64,000 nucleotides of DNA from BOG-908 sp965198855 (GTDB taxonomy: Bacteria > Pseudomonadota > Alphaproteobacteria > Acetobacterales > Acetobacteraceae): assembly GCA_965198855.1 (NCBI GenBank), contig CBDAPZ010000001.1, positions 62,001-126,000 of the forward strand, in the 5' to 3' direction. Made by a program: the position numbers and the translations under genes. The notes beneath the pieces were generated by a model. The model saw only the letters and a list, made by a program, of their open reading frames with translations. It did no database searches and was not told the DNA's origin. How positions within the stretch are numbered: position 1 is the first letter of the stretch; every line of letters begins with the position of its first letter. Positions 60,523-64,000 of the stretch are shown here, in pieces.

Positions 60523-61658
60523 ACGCAGAACCGTTGCCGCTGCGGCCGGCCCCGAGCCTGCCTTCCTCCAGCCCACCGCCGCCCAGTGCTACGCCGATAC
60601 GGCTGCAACGGCTGGCACTGCTGGCGGGCGTGATCGTGGTCGCATGGCTGGTGCTCAACCTGTTCGCCTCGATCCTGCTGCCGTTCGTCGCTGCCTCGGG
60701 AATCGGCTATGTGCTGCATCCGCCCTGCACGCGCCTGGCCCGTGCGAGGCTGCCGCGGGGGATTGCGGCGCTGATCCTGATCCTCGGCCTGATCCTGGTG
60801 ATGCTGCTGTTCGCGTTGCTGCTGTATCCGCTGATCATCAACCAGATCTCGCTGCTGGTCGGCCATGTGCCGGAATATGTGCGTGGCCTGAGCCTGTTCG
60901 CCGGCAGGATGATCGCGCGCCTGCAGCAGCATCTCGGCCCCGAATATGTCGACGCGAAGCTTTCCGACCTGGTGAGCGGCCAATTCGGCGCCATGCTCGG
61001 GTTCGTTGCCAGTGCCGCCACGCATGTCGTCGGCGGTGGCTATGCATTGTTCAACGTGCTCTCGCTCGTGGTGGTGACGCCTGTGGTGGCCTTCTACCTG
61101 CTGCGCGACTGGCCACGTGTGGTGGACATGGTCGATAGCTGGCTACCGCGCCGCTACCAGGACGTGGTGCGGGCGCAGGCACGCGAGGTGGACCGCATCC
61201 TCTCCGCATGGGTGCGCGGCCAGGCGATGTGCTGCATGATCCTTGCGGTGTTCTACGCCCTGGGCCTGTCGCTCGTGGGGCTGGAGCTCGGGCTGGTGGT
61301 GGGGCTGGCGGCTGGATTCCTGAGCTTCATCCCTTATGTCGGCTCCATTACCGGTGCGGTGGTCGCCATTGGTCTGGCGTTCGCACAATTCCCTACCTGG
61401 GAGGGCATCGTACGGGTGGTGGTGGTGTTCGGCGTGGGGCAGATCCTCGAAGGCTACGTGATCTATCCGCGCTTCCTCGGCGACCGTGTGGAATTGCCGG
61501 CGGTGTGGGTGATCTTCGCGCTGTTCGCGGGTGGTGCAGCCTTCGGGTTTCTAGGGGTGATGCTGGCTGTGCCGGTGGCAGCGACGGTCGGTGTGCTGGC
61601 GCGGTTCTGGCTGCGGCGCTACCTCAAGAGCCCGCTCTATTTGGAGATGCCAAGCTGA
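60519..61658 (+). CDS. AI-2E/PerM-family membrane protein
   Basis: A 379-residue multi-helix protein with a Pro/Ser-rich cytosolic start and the AI-2E family pattern: ILLPFVAASGIGYVLHP, FYLLRDWPRVVDMVDSWLPRR and FIPYVGSITGA, with EGYVIYPRFLGDRVELP near the end. Members are proposed permeases or Na+/H+ antiporters. Coupled to the phosphatidyltransferase gene. Confidence 0.9.
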   Translation: MNAEPLPLRPAPSLPSSSPPPPSATPIRLQRLALLAGVIVVAWLVLNLFASILLPFVAASGIGYVLHPPCTRLARARLPRGIAALILILGLILVMLLFALLLYPLIINQISLLVGHVPEYVRGLSLFAGRMIARLQQHLGPEYVDAKLSDLVSGQFGAMLGFVASAATHVVGGGYALFNVLSLVVVTPVVAFYLLRDWPRVVDMVDSWLPRRYQDVVRAQAREVDRILSAWVRGQAMCCMILAVFYALGLSLVGLELGLVVGLAAGFLSFIPYVGSITGAVVAIGLAFAQFPTWEGIVRVVVVFGVGQILEGYVIYPRFLGDRVELPAVWVIFALFAGGAAFGFLGVMLAVPVAATVGVLARFWLRRYLKSPLYLEMPS

Positions 61659-61739
61659 AAGACACCGAGCAAGTTTTGGCGTAAGCTCAGGGCGATTGGA
61701 TGCGGTTGCGGGTGAGCCGCTCCTGGAGCTTTCGGATAA

Positions 61740-62048
61740 ATGGGCGTCACCACGCTAGACACACACCAGGTCGTCAAGGAAGTACTGGCCGCAGGCTTCA
61801 GCGACGATCAGGCTGAGGCCATGACACGCGTGGTTCGCCGGTCGCAAGACCTCGATCTGTCGAGCTTGGCCACGAAGGTCGACCTCGCTGCGATAAAGGC
61901 CGATCTGCAAATAGGTTTGGCTGCGGCCAAAGTAGATCTGGCCGAGGCAAAAGCTGAGATCCTGAAATGGATGGTCGGCTCCATGGAAGTCCAGACGATT
62001 GTGATTCTTGGAGCTGTCGTGACAATTGTCAAAATGATGGCGCACTGA
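61740..62048 (+). CDS. Coiled-coil DUF1640-like protein with C-terminal helix
   Basis: A 102-residue protein. Start TTLDTHQVVKEVLAAGFSDDQAEAM is typical of DUF1640/CCDC90-like proteins; then a coiled coil with repeated KVDLA..KADL units (about 46-72) and a C-terminal membrane helix (about 82-98). Function unknown in bacteria; related mitochondrial proteins regulate calcium uptake. Confidence 0.75.
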   Translation: MGVTTLDTHQVVKEVLAAGFSDDQAEAMTRVVRRSQDLDLSSLATKVDLAAIKADLQIGLAAAKVDLAEAKAEILKWMVGSMEVQTIVILGAVVTIVKMMAH

Positions 62049-62088
62049 TGTCGCGTCTCTAGGCATCGGCGGCACGTAAGCCGACTCC

Positions 62089-62772
62089 ATGGCGAGACAG
62101 CTGGTGTTCCCTTTTCCCGAAACGGAAACCTTCGATTCGGAGGATTTCCTGCTGGGCCTAGCAAACGCGGAGGCCTGCGCCTGGGTGGATGTACCCCATA
62201 AATGGCCAGGTGGCCGTCTTGCGCTGTATGGCGACGGCGGAACCGGCAAGACGCATCTACTGCACGTGTTCGCCGCGCGCTGTAAGGCCGCATTGCTGCC
62301 AGGTGCGGCGCTGCAGTCCTTCCTGGATTTCTCGCAGACTGCCGTCGCTATCGACGACGCCGACTCCGTCCCGGACCCGGAAGCCCTGCTCCATCTGCTC
62401 AATGCGGCCGCCGAAAACGGCCTGCCGGTCTTGCTGGCGGCACGCACGCCCCCGGCGCGATGGGCGACCGGCTTGCCCGATCTCGATAGCCGCCTGCGCG
62501 CGACGAGCGCGGTCGAGCTCGGTCAGCCGGACGAGGGATTGCTGCGCGCGCTGCTGGCACGCCTGATCGCCGAGCGACAGTTACGCATCGAGGAAGTCGT
62601 GCAGGACTATCTGCTTGCCAGGTTGCCGCGCACAGGGGCCGCCATGCGCGAGGCCGCTGCGAGGCTCGACCGCGCGTCGCTCGCAGCAGGCAAGCGGGTG
62701 AGCCGGCGGATTGCCGCCGACGTGATCGCCAGCCTGATCGAAGACGGCGGCGCTGATGAAGATTTTGCGTAA
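62089..62772 (+). CDS. hdaA: DnaA-related regulatory protein (HdaA)
   Basis: A 227-residue AAA+ protein that resembles the ATPase core of DnaA without its DNA-binding domain. It has a DnaA-like N-terminus (QLVFPFP), Walker A YGDGGTGKTHLLH and Walker B AIDDAD. HdaA works with the replication clamp to inactivate DnaA-ATP. It precedes ppk by 51 bases on the same strand, the usual alphaproteobacterial arrangement. Confidence 0.88.
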   Translation: MARQLVFPFPETETFDSEDFLLGLANAEACAWVDVPHKWPGGRLALYGDGGTGKTHLLHVFAARCKAALLPGAALQSFLDFSQTAVAIDDADSVPDPEALLHLLNAAAENGLPVLLAARTPPARWATGLPDLDSRLRATSAVELGQPDEGLLRALLARLIAERQLRIEEVVQDYLLARLPRTGAAMREAAARLDRASLAAGKRVSRRIAADVIASLIEDGGADEDFA

Positions 62773-62823
62773 CTGGTCAACAGCCCTCGCGCACGGCGCC
62801 GCGGCTGCTCTAGGATCGGGCGC

Positions 62824-64000
62824 ATGGCCCCATCTAGCCCCTCAGCGGCCGCGCGCCGCCAGCTTCGCGCAGTTCCCGCGGCGCCTGAACCACAAACGCC
62901 GCCGCCGATCGATGCCCGCAGCCCTGACCGGTTCATCAACCGCGAGCTCTCCTGGCTCGATTTCAATAATCGTGTCGTCGAAGAGGCGGAGAACCCGCGG
63001 CACCCGCTGCTCGAACGGCTGCGGTTCGTCTCCATCAGCGCCGCGAACCTCGATGAATTCTTCTCCGTGCGGGTCGCTGGCCTGATCGGCCAGGCGCGCG
63101 CGGGGATCACCAAGCAATCGCCCGATGGCCGCACGCCGGCACAGCAACTGGTGGCGCTGAACGAACGCGCAAAGATCTTGCTTGAGCGCCAGCAGCGCGT
63201 CTGGCTGGAACTCCGCACGTCGCTGTTCGAGGCCGGGATCGAGGTTTGCGCGATTGCCGGTATCAGCGATGAGGAGCGCCGCTGGCTCGATGGCTGGTTC
63301 ATGGAACGGGTGTTTCCGGTGCTGACGCCGCTCGCGATCGATCCTGCACATCCGTTCCCATTCATCCCGAACATGGGGCTGGTGATGGCGCTGCAGCTTG
63401 CGCGGGACGAGGATACCTCCTCCTCTTCCAGCCCGCTTGCCGGCCACCATATGCGCGGGCTGATCCCACTGCCCGCCCAGGTGGACCGATTCATCAGGCT
63501 GCCCGCCTTGCAGGCGGAAGGCGAGAACAAGATCCGCTTCGTCACCCTGGAAGACGTGGTCGGGCTGTTCCTGCAGCGCGTGTTCCCCGGCTTCCACGTG
63601 ACCGGCCAGGGCCTGTTCCGGCTGATACGCGACACGGATATCGAGTTCGAGGAAGAGGCCGAGGATCTCGTACGCATGTACGAGACGGCGCTCAAGCGGC
63701 GGCGGCGCGGCTCGGTGATCCACCTCTCGGTGGATGCGGCGATGCCCGATGCGCTGGTGGATCTGGTGGCGAGCAGCGTGGATGCTGCGCGCGACGAGAT
63801 CAGCGTGCAGCACGATTTGCTTGGCATCGTGGATCTGAAACAGTTGATCGTGGATGACCGGCCCGACCTGCTGTTCACACCGTACACGCCGCGGTTTCCA
63901 GAGCGCATACGTGATTTCGGCGGCGATTGTTTCGCCGCCATCCGCGCGAAGGACATTATCGTTCACCATCCATTTGAAAGTTTCGATGTGGTGGTGCAGT
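62824..64000 (+). CDS. ppk: Polyphosphate kinase (5' part)
   Basis: The first 392 codons of PPK1; the frame is open to the window end. The start ARSPDRFINRELSWLDFNNRV and LDEFFSVRVAGLIGQ mark the N-terminal domain, followed by RFVTLEDVVG, VFPGF and RRRRGSVIHLSVD. The enzyme makes polyphosphate from ATP. The catalytic histidines lie beyond the window. ATG at 62824 opens an Ala/Pro-rich lead of about 30 residues before the conserved part. Confidence 0.95.
   Translation, partial: MAPSSPSAAARRQLRAVPAAPEPQTPPPIDARSPDRFINRELSWLDFNNRVVEEAENPRHPLLERLRFVSISAANLDEFFSVRVAGLIGQARAGITKQSPDGRTPAQQLVALNERAKILLERQQRVWLELRTSLFEAGIEVCAIAGISDEERRWLDGWFMERVFPVLTPLAIDPAHPFPFIPNMGLVMALQLARDEDTSSSSSPLAGHHMRGLIPLPAQVDRFIRLPALQAEGENKIRFVTLEDVVGLFLQRVFPGFHVTGQGLFRLIRDTDIEFEEEAEDLVRMYETALKRRRRGSVIHLSVDAAMPDALVDLVASSVDAARDEISVQHDLLGIVDLKQLIVDDRPDLLFTPYTPRFPERIRDFGGDCFAAIRAKDIIVHHPFESFDVVVQ

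Noticed and set aside
62607..63969. Long minus-strand frames opposite ppk
   Set aside because: The plus strand encodes clear polyphosphate kinase sequence open to the window end; the antisense frames have no recognisable motifs.

Overview
The window is high-GC alphaproteobacterial DNA, most likely from an acidophilic, alcohol- or methanol-oxidising member of the Acetobacteraceae (Rhodospirillales/Acetobacterales). That assignment is inferred from gene content, not from a database search. The main pointers are a lanthanide-type XoxF methanol dehydrogenase with a nearby pqqA, a PQQ-associated ABC cluster, two acid-acting G1 glutamic peptidases with a PNGase A-like amidase, an entericidin lipoprotein, an alpha-type bc1 complex and an HdaA-like protein.

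Layout. 0-6.5 kb: the end of S-formylglutathione hydrolase, a CPA2 antiporter, an MFS exporter, xanthine phosphoribosyltransferase, a CsaA-like protein, asparaginase, LipB and tRNA-Leu(GAG). 6.6-9.2 kb: a Tat-exported phosphoesterase, a cupredoxin, an ECF sigma factor and its anti-sigma. 9.2-22.4 kb: a C1/alcohol oxidation region with a NosP/NahK-like nitric-oxide sensor-kinase pair, xoxJ, xoxG, xoxF, two small conserved-looking unknowns, pqqA (27 residues), a cytochrome c and a five-gene PQQ-associated ABC operon. 22.4-27 kb: a CBS/DUF21 protein, hemF, petB and petC (no Rieske gene beside them). 27-30 kb: two divergent sensor kinases. 30-38 kb: peroxiredoxin, ApbC/Mrp, hflK, hflC, then a methyltransferase-HNH nuclease fusion placed between hflC and degP, then a PRC-barrel protein. 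38-41 kb: a HisN-like phosphatase, a duplicated-domain cytochrome c and prephenate dehydratase. 41-48.6 kb: G1 peptidases, ahcY, membrane proteins and PNGase A. 48.7-53.5 kb: small enzymes, a 43-residue exported peptide behind a sigma-54-like promoter, an MFS transporter and tRNA-Ala(GGC). 53.6-64 kb: scoAB, maf, DUF2076 and DUF3667 proteins, entericidin, a cytochrome oxidase subunit IV-like peptide, purN/purM, a CDP-alcohol transferase, an AI-2E-type permease, hdaA and the start of ppk.

The most striking non-coding feature is a palindromic element of about 45-56 bp, present in at least 16 copies. Its core hairpin varies by paired substitutions (GCTTC/GAAGC or GGTTC/GAACC). It sits at gene ends, often supplies the stop codon, and looks like a dispersed stop-plus-terminator module. 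One copy lies inside a coding sequence and encodes the charged N-terminus of a signal peptide.

How the genes fit together: methanol or another alcohol would be oxidised in the periplasm by XoxF using PQQ (from PqqA), with electrons going through XoxG and other cytochromes c. Formaldehyde would be removed by the glutathione pathway ending in S-formylglutathione hydrolase at the left edge. The NosP/NahK pair beside xox may adjust this to nitric oxide or oxygen state. The G1 peptidases and PNGase A suggest extracellular glycoprotein breakdown at low pH. The methyltransferase-HNH fusion, set between core genes and flanked by inverted copies of the palindromic element, is the best candidate here for an uncharacterised, possibly defensive, system.
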